Source: JAIBJN01 sp963748205
Lineage (GTDB): Bacteria; Actinomycetota; Thermoleophilia; Gaiellales; Gaiellaceae
Direction of reading: 5' to 3'
Length of the DNA stretch: 64,000 bases
Assembly (NCBI GenBank): GCA_963748205.1
Contig: CAVVIB010000028.1
Span: 1-64,000, forward strand
A program made the position numbers and the translations under genes. This document shows, piece by piece, positions 55,082 to 62,907 of the stretch. Position 1 is the stretch's first letter; the number at the start of each line of letters is the position of its first letter. The notes beneath the pieces were generated by a model. That model worked only from the letters and a program-made list of their open reading frames with translations. It searched no databases and was not told where the DNA came from.

Positions 55082-55924
55082 GTGAACGGCCTGCTCCGCT
55101 CCGCCGAGCTTCAGCTGCGCGCGACGAAGCGCATCCTCCCGAAGGCACCGCTCACCCGGCAGCGCTTCGGGCCTCGCGACGACCGGTTCGTCTTCGTCGT
55201 CGGCAGCCCGCGGTCGGGCACGACCTTCCTCGGCTCCGCGATCGGCTCCGTGCCCGGGCTCATCGACCTCGGCGAGGTCGAGCCGCTCAAGGACGCCATC
55301 CGCCGCATCGCGCACCTGGACCAGGCCGAGACGGCCGCCGAGCTCCGCCGGCTCCTCACCCGCTCACGGCGCCTCAGCCTCGTCGGCGGGATCAGGCCGC
55401 TCGAGCAGACCCCCGAGATGGCCCACATCCTGCCGGCCGTCGTCCAGGCGTTCCCCGAGGGGCGGGTGGTGCACGCCCTCCGCGACGGCCGCGACGTCGT
55501 CTGCTCGCTGCTGGAGCGCGGCTGGCTGCGCGCCGAGAGCCGCGGCCGCGACTACGCCGGGCCGCCCTTCGGCCCGCGGGCCCGCTTCTGGGTCGAGGAG
55601 GAGCGCCGCGAGGAGTTCCCGCAGGTCAGCGACGCCCGGCGGGCCGCATGGGCCTGGAGGCGCTACGTGACGGCCGTGCGGAGCTCGGGCGTGCCCGTGA
55701 CCGAGGTCCGGTACGAGCGCATGGCGACGGACCCGGAGACGGTGGGCACCGAGCTCGCCGAGGCGCTCGACATCTCGGCGCCGGACATGATCGAGGCCCT
55801 CCGCAAGGCGCACACCGAGTCGATCGGGCGCTACGCGCGCGATCTGACGAAGGAGCAGCTCGACGACGTCATGGCCGAGGCCGGCGAGCTACTCGACGAG
55901 CTCGGCTACTTGCAGCGCGTCTAA
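55082..55924 (+). CDS. Sulfotransferase family protein
   Basis: A 280-aa PAPS-dependent sulfotransferase-like protein. The 5'-phosphosulfate loop is VVGSPRSGTTFLGSAIG near residue 40; the 3'-phosphate motif is VVHALRDGRDVVCSLLERG. The acceptor is unknown; family members sulfate carbohydrates, lipids or proteins. GTG 55082 is 38 nt after the c-di-GMP gene. Confidence 0.85.
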   Translation: MNGLLRSAELQLRATKRILPKAPLTRQRFGPRDDRFVFVVGSPRSGTTFLGSAIGSVPGLIDLGEVEPLKDAIRRIAHLDQAETAAELRRLLTRSRRLSLVGGIRPLEQTPEMAHILPAVVQAFPEGRVVHALRDGRDVVCSLLERGWLRAESRGRDYAGPPFGPRARFWVEEERREEFPQVSDARRAAWAWRRYVTAVRSSGVPVTEVRYERMATDPETVGTELAEALDISAPDMIEALRKAHTESIGRYARDLTKEQLDDVMAEAGELLDELGYLQRV

Positions 55925-55934
55925 CCTGCTCGCC

Positions 55935-55940
55935 TACAAT
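55935..55940 (+). promoter_or_regulatory. Candidate -10 box before the repeat-protein gene
   Basis: TACAAT, 17 nt before the GTG at 55958, giving a leader of about 10 nt. Confidence 0.4.
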
Positions 55941-55957
55941 TTCGGGCGAGGCGAGCG

Positions 55958-56569
55958 GTGGCACGTGAGGCCCGTTCCCGGTTGCGCTACTCGGACGAGG
56001 ATCTCCTCGCCGAGCTGACCGCGTGCGCTCGCCGCCTGCGCCGGTCGCCGACCATGCGGGAGTTCACGGAGGACCCTCGCGCCCGGGCGCATCCGCAGAC
56101 GGTCGTGGAGCGCTTCGGAAGTTGGAACGAGGCCAAGCGCCGCGCAGGGCTCGTCCCGCGCCGCTTCGCCACGAAGGACGAGCTCCTCCTCCAGCTGCGG
56201 ACGCTCGGCGACGAGCTGGGGCGGACCCCCACGGGCAGAGACCTGGACGCGCGCCGTGCGGCGCTGCCGTCGAAGTCCCTGTACTGGCACACCTTCGGCT
56301 CGCTCTCGAACGCCCTGCGCGCGGCCGGGTTCGACGTCCCGCGCCGCGACGAGCGCCGGGAGCGCGCGCTCGTGCAGGGCGAGCGGCTCACCGCCGAGCT
56401 CGGGCGCCTGCCGCGCTTCGCCGACTGGACGGCCGCACGCCGGCGCGACGCGTCCATGCTCTCGGAGTGGCAGGTCTACCGGCTCTTCGCCGGCGACAGG
56501 GGCGGCTGGACGAGCTTCCTGGCCGCGCTGGAGGAGCGGAGAGCTAGCGCCCGGCCGCGGAAGCGGTGA
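55958..56569 (+). CDS. Protein made of homing-endonuclease-associated repeats
   Basis: A 203-aa basic protein built from three copies of a helical repeat of about 55-60 residues. Each unit has the pattern LxxLGRxPTxxDxD...TFGSWNxALRAAGF: RRSPTMREFTED...RFGSWNEAKRRAGL, then LGRTPTGRDLDARRAAL...TFGSLSNALRAAGF, then LGRLPRFADWTA...LFAGDRGGWTSFLA. It resembles the HNH/homing-endonuclease-associated repeat, a DNA-binding module, but no nuclease domain is present. A stand-alone DNA-binding function is inferred. Its 3' end overlaps the convergent gene at 56544. Confidence 0.65.
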   Translation: MAREARSRLRYSDEDLLAELTACARRLRRSPTMREFTEDPRARAHPQTVVERFGSWNEAKRRAGLVPRRFATKDELLLQLRTLGDELGRTPTGRDLDARRAALPSKSLYWHTFGSLSNALRAAGFDVPRRDERRERALVQGERLTAELGRLPRFADWTAARRRDASMLSEWQVYRLFAGDRGGWTSFLAALEERRASARPRKR

Positions 56570-57347
56570 TCGCCGCGAGGCGCGCGAGGCACGTGCGTGC
56601 CTCTTCGGGCGCCCGCACGGGCGGGAGCGGCGACTCCTCGACGAACGTCCGGTCGGGCTCGAAGGAGCGGGAGCCTGCGACGGCGCCGTCGACGATCGAC
56701 ACGAGCGTGCCCTCGCCGAGCTCGCGCTTCCGCAGCCGCACCTTCGTGTAGCGCTCGACGAGCTGGAGCGCCCGTCGCGTCGAGGCGAAGAAGAGCTCCT
56801 GCTTGCCCTCGCCGACCCAGACTGGGCGGCCGATGCCGCGGGCGAGGTAGAGGATCTCGGGCTCGCGCTCGTCCATCCAGGCGGACGCCATCGAGCCGTG
56901 GAGCTCCTCGAGCGCCGACGGCCGGCTCGAGGTCTCCTCGGCCAGCGCGAAGATCGCCTCGGAGTCGACGGTCATCCCGGGCTCCGCGCGCTCGAACCCG
57001 TGCGCGGCCAGGATCTCCTCGTCGTTCACGATGATGCCGTTGTGGATCCCGACCACCGACCCGTGGCGGATCGGGTGGTTGTTGGCCGTCAGGCTGGGAT
57101 GGCCCTTCGTGTAGTCGCGCACGTGGACGAGCACCTGGCGCGACCCGGCGGGCACCGAGAGCCGGTCGAGGAAGGCGCTCGCGCCGCCTCGCTGCTTGTG
57201 CACGGCGAGCTCGACGCCTGGGCCGCGGTAGGAGTAGCCGACCGCATCGGAGCCCCGCTCGGAGATTGCGGCCAGCAGCGTCTGCGTCGCCAGCGTCTGC
57301 TCGACCGCTGATCCGGCACCCAGGCTATATCCCGCAATTCCGCACAC
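56544..57347 (-). CDS. Stand-alone class II glutamine amidotransferase domain protein
   Basis: A 267-aa Ntn-type glutaminase domain with the nucleophile Cys2 directly after the start (CGIAGYSLG). Family motifs include HVRDYTKGHPSL, NNHPIRHGSVVGIHNGII and SEAIFALAEE. It resembles the glutaminase half of GlmS or the Yafj-type proteins, but the sugar-isomerase or synthetase half is absent. GTG 57347 encodes Met1, and cleavage would expose Cys2. A TAGGAT box lies 15 nt upstream on the minus strand. It is divergent from the sigA-like gene. The ammonia acceptor is unknown. Confidence 0.8.
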   Translation of the reverse strand: MCGIAGYSLGAGSAVEQTLATQTLLAAISERGSDAVGYSYRGPGVELAVHKQRGGASAFLDRLSVPAGSRQVLVHVRDYTKGHPSLTANNHPIRHGSVVGIHNGIIVNDEEILAAHGFERAEPGMTVDSEAIFALAEETSSRPSALEELHGSMASAWMDEREPEILYLARGIGRPVWVGEGKQELFFASTRRALQLVERYTKVRLRKRELGEGTLVSIVDGAVAGSRSFEPDRTFVEESPLPPVRAPEEARTCLARLAAITASAAGR

Positions 57348-57531
57348 GTCGTTTGCGCTCCGATCCTAAGCAGACCCCCGGACGACCGTGATCGCAAGTG
57401 GCCGCAAGCCGATCACCGCACGTCCGTCTAACACTGACACTACCACCCTCGACGCCGTACGTAACCCTTTTCATCCCCCTAACCGGCGGTAGGCGCTCAA
57501 GCCCTTCGGACCCACCGCCGATAGGGGGGAC

Positions 57532-58536
57532 GTGGAGCACTCTTCTGCGGAACTCCCGAGCGAGCCCCAGCCCCTCGAAGTCGAGGAGCCGAAGCTCGAG
57601 CTCGTCCCCGATCCTGAGCCCGAGGCGGAGGCCGAAGAGGCCGAAGAGGCCGAGGCTGAGGAGCAGGACGACGATGACGACGACGAGAAGGTCGTCGCCT
57701 ACGTCCCTGCGCCGACCCAGGATCCGCTCAAGCTCTACGTCCGCCAGATCGGCGACGGCCCTCTCCTGACCCCGGCCGAGGAGCGCGAGCTCGCGCGCCG
57801 CAAGGACGAGGGCGACGAGTGGGCGAAGCGCCGCCTGATCGAGTGCAACCTGCGCCTCGTGATGTCGATCACGAGGAACTACGTGAATTCCGGCGTCCCG
57901 CTGCTCGACCTGATCCAGGAGGGCAACCTCGGGCTGATCCGCGCGGTCGAGAAGTTCGACTACCGCATGGGCTTCAAGCTCTCCACGTACGCGACGTGGT
58001 GGATCCGCCAGTCCGTGACCCGGGCGATCGCCGACCAGGGCCGGACGATCCGCCTGCCCGTGCACGTGGTCGACCAGGTCCGCCGCGTGATGCGGGCCCG
58101 GCGCGTGCTCACCCAGAAGCTGAACCGGGACCCGCTCCCGGAGGAGATCGCCGTCGAGAGCGGCATCGAGCTCAAGCGCGTCCGCGAGCTCTTCGACCTC
58201 GTCGAGGATCCCGTCAGCCTCGAGACGCCCGTCGGCGACGGCGATTCGATGTTCAGCGACATGCTCGAGGACGAGAACTCCGAGCGCCCGGATGACGCGC
58301 TCGCCGAGCTCCTCCGCGGCGTCGAGCTCCAGGAGGCTCTCGGCTCCCTGAACGAGCGCATGCGCCACGTGCTCGAGCTGCGCTTCGGCCTCAACGGGCA
58401 GATCCCGAAGACCCTCGAGGAGGTCGGCAACGACCTCGGCGTCACCCGCGAGCGCGTCCGCCAGCTGGAATCCCGCGCGCTGCGCGAGCTCCAGGCCGTC
58501 GCGCCCGAGCTTCGGCTCTACCTGCGGGCCGAATAG
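57532..58536 (+). CDS. RNA polymerase sigma-70 factor, RpoD-like (first of two)
   Basis: A 334-aa group 1/2 sigma factor. A strongly acidic N-terminus (runs of E and six D, about residues 25-50) precedes region 1.2 (DPLKLYVRQIGDGPLLT), region 2 (LIQEGNLGLIRAVEKFDYR; TYATWWIRQSVTRAIADQ), region 3 and region 4 (TLEEVGNDLGVTRERVRQLE). No canonical region 1.1. The start GTG 57532 has GGGGGGA just upstream. It differs from the sigma at 59277 mainly before region 1.2 and in region 3.2. Which one is the housekeeping factor cannot be decided from sequence. Confidence 0.93.
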   Translation: MEHSSAELPSEPQPLEVEEPKLELVPDPEPEAEAEEAEEAEAEEQDDDDDDEKVVAYVPAPTQDPLKLYVRQIGDGPLLTPAEERELARRKDEGDEWAKRRLIECNLRLVMSITRNYVNSGVPLLDLIQEGNLGLIRAVEKFDYRMGFKLSTYATWWIRQSVTRAIADQGRTIRLPVHVVDQVRRVMRARRVLTQKLNRDPLPEEIAVESGIELKRVRELFDLVEDPVSLETPVGDGDSMFSDMLEDENSERPDDALAELLRGVELQEALGSLNERMRHVLELRFGLNGQIPKTLEEVGNDLGVTRERVRQLESRALRELQAVAPELRLYLRAE

Positions 58537-58580
58537 CCCGCCCGGTCGTAGCGACGTCCCCTGTGGGTAGCGTGGGGGAG

Positions 58581-59318
58581 GTGCGCACCTACGTCGACGT
58601 CCATTCGCACGTCGTGCCCTCCGGCGACGACGGCGCACGCTCGGTCGAGGCCGGCCTCGAGCTCTGCCTCGATGCAGGCCGCCACGGGACGCGGACGCTC
58701 TACGGAACTCCGCACGTCTGGCCCTCTCTGCCGCTGACCGCGGAGCGCGAGCGCGCCGTACGCACAGCGCACGCCGAGATGGCGGCCGCACTGGCGCCGC
58801 ACGGGGTGGACCTGCGGCTCGGCTGGGAGCTGACCCCCTCGGAGGCCCTGCTGGACGAGGATCCGGGCCGCTACCGCCTCGGCGACCTGCCGGCCGTGCT
58901 CATGGAGGTGCCCTTCCACGGCTCTCTCGCGCTCGCTGAGCGCCTCGCGGGGCACGTGGAGGCCCACGGCCTGACGCCGATCGTCGCCCATCCGGAGCGC
59001 GCGGAGAGCGTGCGCGAGAACCCGGGCTCGGCGGACGCGCTCCGGGAGCGCGACTGGCTCCTCCAGGTCAACGCGACGAGCCTCCTCGGCTACCACGGGC
59101 CCGAGCAGGCGGAGGAGGGCTGGCGGCTCGTCGAAAGCGGGCTCGCCGACCTCGTCGCCTCGGACGGCCACCGCACCGCGCGGCCGCCGTTTCTCGACGC
59201 GGCCTACGACCTCGTGCTCAGCCGCGTGGGCGCGGAGCGCGCGGACGCGCTCTTCACAGGCGCTGCGCTGGACGGGCTAGTGCATGCCGACGGCCTCGAT
59301 CTCGCGCAGCGAAGCTAG
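58581..59318 (+). CDS. PHP-domain phosphatase, CpsB/CapC-type tyrosine phosphatase-like
   Basis: A 245-aa PHP-superfamily metal-dependent hydrolase close to CpsB/YwqE tyrosine phosphatases. Metal motifs: VDVHSHVVPSGDDGA, YGTPHV, ELTPSE, AHPERAE and SDGHR. The start GTG 58581 lies 7 nt after TAGCGT (58568-58573), leaderless; an earlier GTG at 58563 precedes that box. It lies between two sigma genes and its 3' end overlaps the convergent sigma gene by 42 nt. No tyrosine kinase or capsule gene is nearby. Confidence 0.8.
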   Translation: MRTYVDVHSHVVPSGDDGARSVEAGLELCLDAGRHGTRTLYGTPHVWPSLPLTAERERAVRTAHAEMAAALAPHGVDLRLGWELTPSEALLDEDPGRYRLGDLPAVLMEVPFHGSLALAERLAGHVEAHGLTPIVAHPERAESVRENPGSADALRERDWLLQVNATSLLGYHGPEQAEEGWRLVESGLADLVASDGHRTARPPFLDAAYDLVLSRVGAERADALFTGAALDGLVHADGLDLAQRS

Positions 59319-60338
59319 GCGCGAGAGAGACTCGATCTCGATCTGGCGGACGCGCTCGCGCGTGATGCCGAGCCGCCTACCGATGTGCTCGAGCGTGTGC
59401 GGCTCCTCGCCGCGCAGGCCGTAGCGGAGCTCCAGGACGCGCCTGTCGCGCTCCGGGAGCGATTCGAGGGCCCGGTCGAGCGCCTCCTTCTGAAGCCGCT
59501 TCTCCGTCACCTCGTCCGGCAGCGGGTCGTCGCCGGCGACGAGGTCGCCGAAGACCGCGTCCTCCTGCTCGCCGATCGGCTGGTCGAGGCTCGTGGAGGC
59601 CCTCGCGGCCGCGCGGACCTCGATCGCCTGCTGGAGCGGCAGGCCCGCCTCGTCGGCGATCTCCTCGAGGGACGGCTCGCGGGCGAGCTGCGTCCAGAGG
59701 TGCCGCTCGGCGCGGTGCATCTTCTGCATGCGCTCGACGACGTGGACGGGGACGCGGATGGTGCGCGCCTTGTCGGCGATCGCGCGGGCGACCGCCTGGC
59801 GGATCCACCAGGTCGCGTAGGTCGAGAACTTGAGGCCGCGCTGCCACTCGAACTTCTCCACGGCGCGGATCAGGCCGAACATGCCCTCCTGGATCAGGTC
59901 GAGGAAGGGCAGGCCCTGGTTGCGGTAGTTCTTGGCGATCGAGACCACGAGGCGCAGGTTGCACTCGATCATGCGCTTCTTGGCTTCCATGTCCCCGCGC
60001 TCGATGCGCTTGGAGAGCTCGACCTCGTCGGCCGCGGTCAGCAGCGGATGGCGCCCGATCTCGCGCAGGAACAGCTGGAGGGCGTCGGTGGTCGTCTCGA
60101 GCACTTCGGTGCCGGGGACAGGCGCCGCCGGCTCCTGCTGCTTCGGCCGGTCGACGACCTCGATGCCGCGCTCCTCGAGCTCCTTGGTGAGGGACTCGAC
60201 GTCGGCGGGGTCGAGGTCGAGGAGCTCGAGGGCCTCGCGAAGCTCGCCGGCCTCGATCACACCGGACGCGTCGGCACGCTCCAGCAGCGGCTGAAGCTCC
60301 TCGTGCTGGCTGACGTTCGCGCCCTCGTCAGCAGGCAT
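59277..60338 (-). CDS. RNA polymerase sigma-70 factor, RpoD-like (second of two)
   Basis: A 353-aa sigma factor with an N-terminal region 1.1-like domain (ELQPLLERADASGVIEAGEL; TKELEERGIEVVD), then region 1.2 (DALQLFLREIGRHPLLT), region 2 (LIQEGMFGLIRAVEKFEWQ; TYATWWIRQAVARAIADKA), region 3 and region 4 (TLEHIGRRLGITRERVRQIE). The region 1.1-like domain is a feature of primary sigma factors. A promoter with TTGACT and TAGGGT lies upstream on the minus strand. Confidence 0.93.
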   Translation of the reverse strand: MPADEGANVSQHEELQPLLERADASGVIEAGELREALELLDLDPADVESLTKELEERGIEVVDRPKQQEPAAPVPGTEVLETTTDALQLFLREIGRHPLLTAADEVELSKRIERGDMEAKKRMIECNLRLVVSIAKNYRNQGLPFLDLIQEGMFGLIRAVEKFEWQRGLKFSTYATWWIRQAVARAIADKARTIRVPVHVVERMQKMHRAERHLWTQLAREPSLEEIADEAGLPLQQAIEVRAAARASTSLDQPIGEQEDAVFGDLVAGDDPLPDEVTEKRLQKEALDRALESLPERDRRVLELRYGLRGEEPHTLEHIGRRLGITRERVRQIEIESLSRLASLREIEAVGMH

Positions 60339-60409
60339 TCGGGGATTTCGCGTGCGGCGTCAATACAGAGATGGGAAAGAAGTGCGGCAGCTGCAGTCCT
60401 GCCGCGCAA

Positions 60410-60437
60410 ACCCTACCCATAGGAGCGGCCAAGTCAA
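60410..60437 (-). promoter_or_regulatory. Sigma-70-type promoter of the second sigma gene
   Basis: On the minus strand TTGACT (60437-60432) and TAGGGT (60415-60410), spacer 16 nt, about 72 nt before the ATG at 60338. Confidence 0.6.
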
Positions 60438-60475
60438 ACCCAGGCCTGATCTGCGCGGTTTCGGGCCGACGCACG

Positions 60476-60489
60476 ATAACGGGCGTTAT
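60476..60489. promoter_or_regulatory. Palindrome ATAACGGGCGTTAT upstream of the second sigma gene
   Basis: Arms ATAACG/CGTTAT separated by GG. On the minus strand it directly follows TTGACA (60494-60489), so a repressor bound here could block a -35. It lies just past the end of the small gene of the RES module. Confidence 0.4.
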
Positions 60490-60490
60490 G

Positions 60491-60739
60491 TCAAGTCGAA
60501 ACGGGACTGGCGGCTCTGCCCATCCCCTCGGGCTCAGACGGGCCGCAGCAGCCCCCGGCCCGCGAGGCCCACGAGCCGGTCGAGCGCTCGGCGTACTCGC
60601 GCGCCTGTAGCGCGGTCGACGTCAGGAACGAGCGCACGCCGGCGCCGTCGCGCAGGGCCTGCTCCAGCGAGTGCATGAGCGCCAGGACGCCGTCGACGCT
60701 CCCGGGGAGCCTGCGGGCAAGGAGCTCCTCGGCGGTCAT
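60491..60739 (-). CDS. Small protein translationally coupled to the RES toxin gene
   Basis: An 82-aa product whose ATG overlaps the stop of the RES gene (ATGA). The N-terminal 55 residues look genuinely coding: helical MTAEELLARRLPGSVDGVLA, LMHSLEQALRDG and STALQAREYAERSTG. The C-terminus is low-complexity. I recognise no family. The overlap, same strand and lack of space suggest a third component of the toxin-antitoxin operon, or a fortuitous downstream reading frame. Confidence 0.5.
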   Translation of the reverse strand: MTAEELLARRLPGSVDGVLALMHSLEQALRDGAGVRSFLTSTALQAREYAERSTGSWASRAGGCCGPSEPEGMGRAASPVST

Positions 60740-61290
60740 GCGGCCCGGAGGCCCAGGAACTGCGCGGCCTCCCCCACCACCTCGTCGTCGATCCGCAGCT
60801 CGCGCACGTCCTCCACCTCGAGCGCCTCCGCAGCCCTGTCGAAGAGCGTGACGTTCGCCCAGGCCGGCTCGAAGGTCGACCACCAACGGATGCCGACCGC
60901 ATCCGGATGCCGCTCGTGGAGCGCCGCGGCAGCGGCCTGGCTCGCCGCGCGCTCCGCGGTGGCCACCTCGGACGGGCGGAGCGCCTCGGCCGCGAGCACC
61001 TCGGGGTCGTCGAGGTCGACGAGGACGGCCTCGTCCGGCAAGCGGAGGGTCGCGAGGGCAAGCGGCAGCCGGCTGCGCACCAGGTCGCCGGCGGCCAGCT
61101 CGCCTCCGGCCAGGGCCGCGAGCTCCTCGACCACCGCTGAAACCGGCTCCTCCGACACGTAGAGACAGCCGTAGCGCTCGGGCGCGTCATGCCTGCCCTC
61201 GCCCTGCAGCCGGCGCGGGAACCAGGTAGGCCCGCCCCACTGGACCCCCGAGCCCGCCAGATCCCACGCAAAACAGCGGTAGAGCGTCAC
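60736..61290 (-). CDS. RES-domain toxin (NAD-degrading family)
   Basis: A 184-aa RES-domain protein. Named residues of the family are visible: VTLYRCFAWDL (Arg near the start), VQWGGPTWFPRRLQGEGRHD in place of the usual G.RWxxG..YxA, and YGCLYVSEEPVSAVVEEL, which carries the E after the tyrosine motif. RES toxins of the MbcT/ParT type degrade or phosphorolyse NAD+ or ADP-ribosylate targets. GTG 61290 overlaps the antitoxin stop (GTGA). Strong coupling to an Xre-type antitoxin supports the call. Confidence 0.85.
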   Translation of the reverse strand: MTLYRCFAWDLAGSGVQWGGPTWFPRRLQGEGRHDAPERYGCLYVSEEPVSAVVEELAALAGGELAAGDLVRSRLPLALATLRLPDEAVLVDLDDPEVLAAEALRPSEVATAERAASQAAAAALHERHPDAVGIRWWSTFEPAWANVTLFDRAAEALEVEDVRELRIDDEVVGEAAQFLGLRAA

Positions 61291-61619
61291 GCGTACGACC
61301 CGGCCCGCTCCTGGCGAAGCGCAGAGAGGAGCTCGTACGTCTCCCCCGCCCTGATCACGTCGATCGGCCGGCGGTTCCGCAGGCGCGGATTGCGTCCAAA
61401 CAGCCATTTCTCAGCGGTTCTCGGCTCGTAGACGCGCAGCAGATAGGACACCGCCAGCTCGAGGAGGTCGAGACGCTCGGCGTTGTCGGGGTCGGGGCCC
61501 TGGCCCCGCGTCCAGCGGCTCACCTGGGCCGGGCTCACGCCGAGCGCGTCGGCCACCCTGCGCTGGGAGCCGAAGTCGCGCGCGAGCGCCTCCACTTTGG
61601 CCGCGGCCGGGACCGGCAC
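61287..61619 (-). CDS. Xre/MbcA/ParS-type antitoxin
   Basis: A 110-aa DNA-binding antitoxin for the RES toxin. The N-terminal helix-turn-helix is FGSQRRVADALGVSPAQVSR; the C-terminal toxin-binding MbcA/ParS-like domain contains EKWLFGRNPRLRNRRPIDVI, matching the typical xWLxxPxxxLxxxxPxxLL pattern. GTG 61619 lies 7 nt after a TACGAT box (61632-61627 on the minus strand), a leaderless start. Autoregulation is expected from the family. It is divergent from the exoprotein gene at 61711. Confidence 0.88.
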   Translation of the reverse strand: MPVPAAAKVEALARDFGSQRRVADALGVSPAQVSRWTRGQGPDPDNAERLDLLELAVSYLLRVYEPRTAEKWLFGRNPRLRNRRPIDVIRAGETYELLSALRQERAGSYA

Positions 61620-61626
61620 GGGTGCG

Positions 61627-61632
61627 ATCGTA
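61627..61632 (-). promoter_or_regulatory. -10 box of the toxin-antitoxin operon
   Basis: TACGAT on the minus strand, 7 nt before the antitoxin GTG. Confidence 0.5.
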
Positions 61633-61710
61633 CCGCAACGAAAAGTGTTGCGCGCGCCCGCGGTTTGGCTTGCGGCAATGTCTGGAAGGAAATACCGTGC
61701 CGGAGCCACG

Positions 61711-62907
61711 ATGCTGCTGGAGCCTGTCGATCCCAATGAAGAGTTTCGCGACCGACGGCGACGGGCGCGTCAGAGGCGCGCGAGGAGACGCATCGCGGTC
61801 CTGACGGTCTTCGCTCTCTCCGCGGCTGCGGTCGCGCTCGGAGCGAGTTTCCTCAACGGCCGCGGGCATCCGGCGACAACGCAGGCCGACGCCAGCGACA
61901 GCGCCGGGGGAACGGCGACCCCGACCGCGCCCCCCAAGCCCGAGCCGGTGCCGCTTCCGGACGAGATCCGCGGCGTCCACGTGACGATGGCGCTCGCCTC
62001 GCTCGACGGGAAGCTCGACGAGTACTTCGCACTCACCTCGTCCGGCATGAACACGCTCCAGCTCGACGTCAAGGACGAGAACGGCGAGGTCGGGTTCCAG
62101 CAAGGCGTCGGGCTCGCAAGGCGGATCGGCGCGGCCCTCCGCTACTACGACCCGCTCGAGGCCGCGAGGGACGCCGAGACCAAGGGCGTCTACCTCATCG
62201 GCCGCGTGGTCGTGTTCGAGGACCCCAAGCTCTCCGTCGCCAAGCCGGGCATGGCGATTCAGCGGCCCGACGGCAGCGTCTGGACGACCAGCTCGGGCCT
62301 CGGCTGGACGAACCCCTACGACAAGCGGGTCTGGAAGTACAACGTCGACATCGCCGCTGCCGCCGCCAAGGCCGGCTTCGACGAGATCATGTTCGACTAC
62401 GTCCGCTTCCCCACCGACGGCGACCTCGCGAGCGCGGTGTTCAAGGGGCGGCGTCCGGAGCACAAGAGCATCACGATCGCGAGCTTCCTCAAGTACGCGA
62501 AGGGGCGCCTGGAGCCGCTGGGCGTGCGGGTCTCGGCCGCCGTCTTCGGGCTCTCGGCCACGCGCGAGATGGGCATCGGGCAGCGGCCGCGGCGGCTGGC
62601 ACGCCATCTCGACGCCATCTACCCCATGGTCTATCCGTCCCACTACGGCGCCGGCGAGTACAACCTCGACGATCCGAACGGCGTTCCGGGGATCACGGTC
62701 GCACGGTCGCTCCACGACTTTCGCAAGTCGCTCCGCGGGCTCGACACCGAGCTCGTCCCCTGGCTCCAGGACTTCTCGCTCGGGCGCGACTACACCCTCG
62801 AGGACGTCCAGAACCAGATTCTCGCGGCCCGTGACGCCGACTCGCGCGGTTTCCTCCTCTGGAACCCCTCGGGCGTCTACACTCGCGAAGCGCTCGCGGG
62901 ATCCTAG
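61711..62907 (+). CDS. Exported DUF4015 putative glycoside hydrolase
   Basis: A 398-aa protein with a basic N-terminus and one membrane or signal-anchor segment (IAVLTVFALSAAAVALGASF), a Thr/Pro-rich linker, and a (beta/alpha)-barrel domain of the DUF4015 putative glycosidase family: VHVTMALASLDGKLDEYFAL, LDVKDENGEVGF, YDPLEAARDAETKGVYLIGR, FDEIMFDYVRFPTDG and LDAIYPMVYPSHYGAGEYN. Substrate is unknown; related proteins are near polysaccharide or cell-wall genes. ATG 61711 has GGAG 5 nt upstream; an earlier ATG at 61678 is an alternative. Confidence 0.82.
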   Translation: MLLEPVDPNEEFRDRRRRARQRRARRRIAVLTVFALSAAAVALGASFLNGRGHPATTQADASDSAGGTATPTAPPKPEPVPLPDEIRGVHVTMALASLDGKLDEYFALTSSGMNTLQLDVKDENGEVGFQQGVGLARRIGAALRYYDPLEAARDAETKGVYLIGRVVVFEDPKLSVAKPGMAIQRPDGSVWTTSSGLGWTNPYDKRVWKYNVDIAAAAAKAGFDEIMFDYVRFPTDGDLASAVFKGRRPEHKSITIASFLKYAKGRLEPLGVRVSAAVFGLSATREMGIGQRPRRLARHLDAIYPMVYPSHYGAGEYNLDDPNGVPGITVARSLHDFRKSLRGLDTELVPWLQDFSLGRDYTLEDVQNQILAARDADSRGFLLWNPSGVYTREALAGS

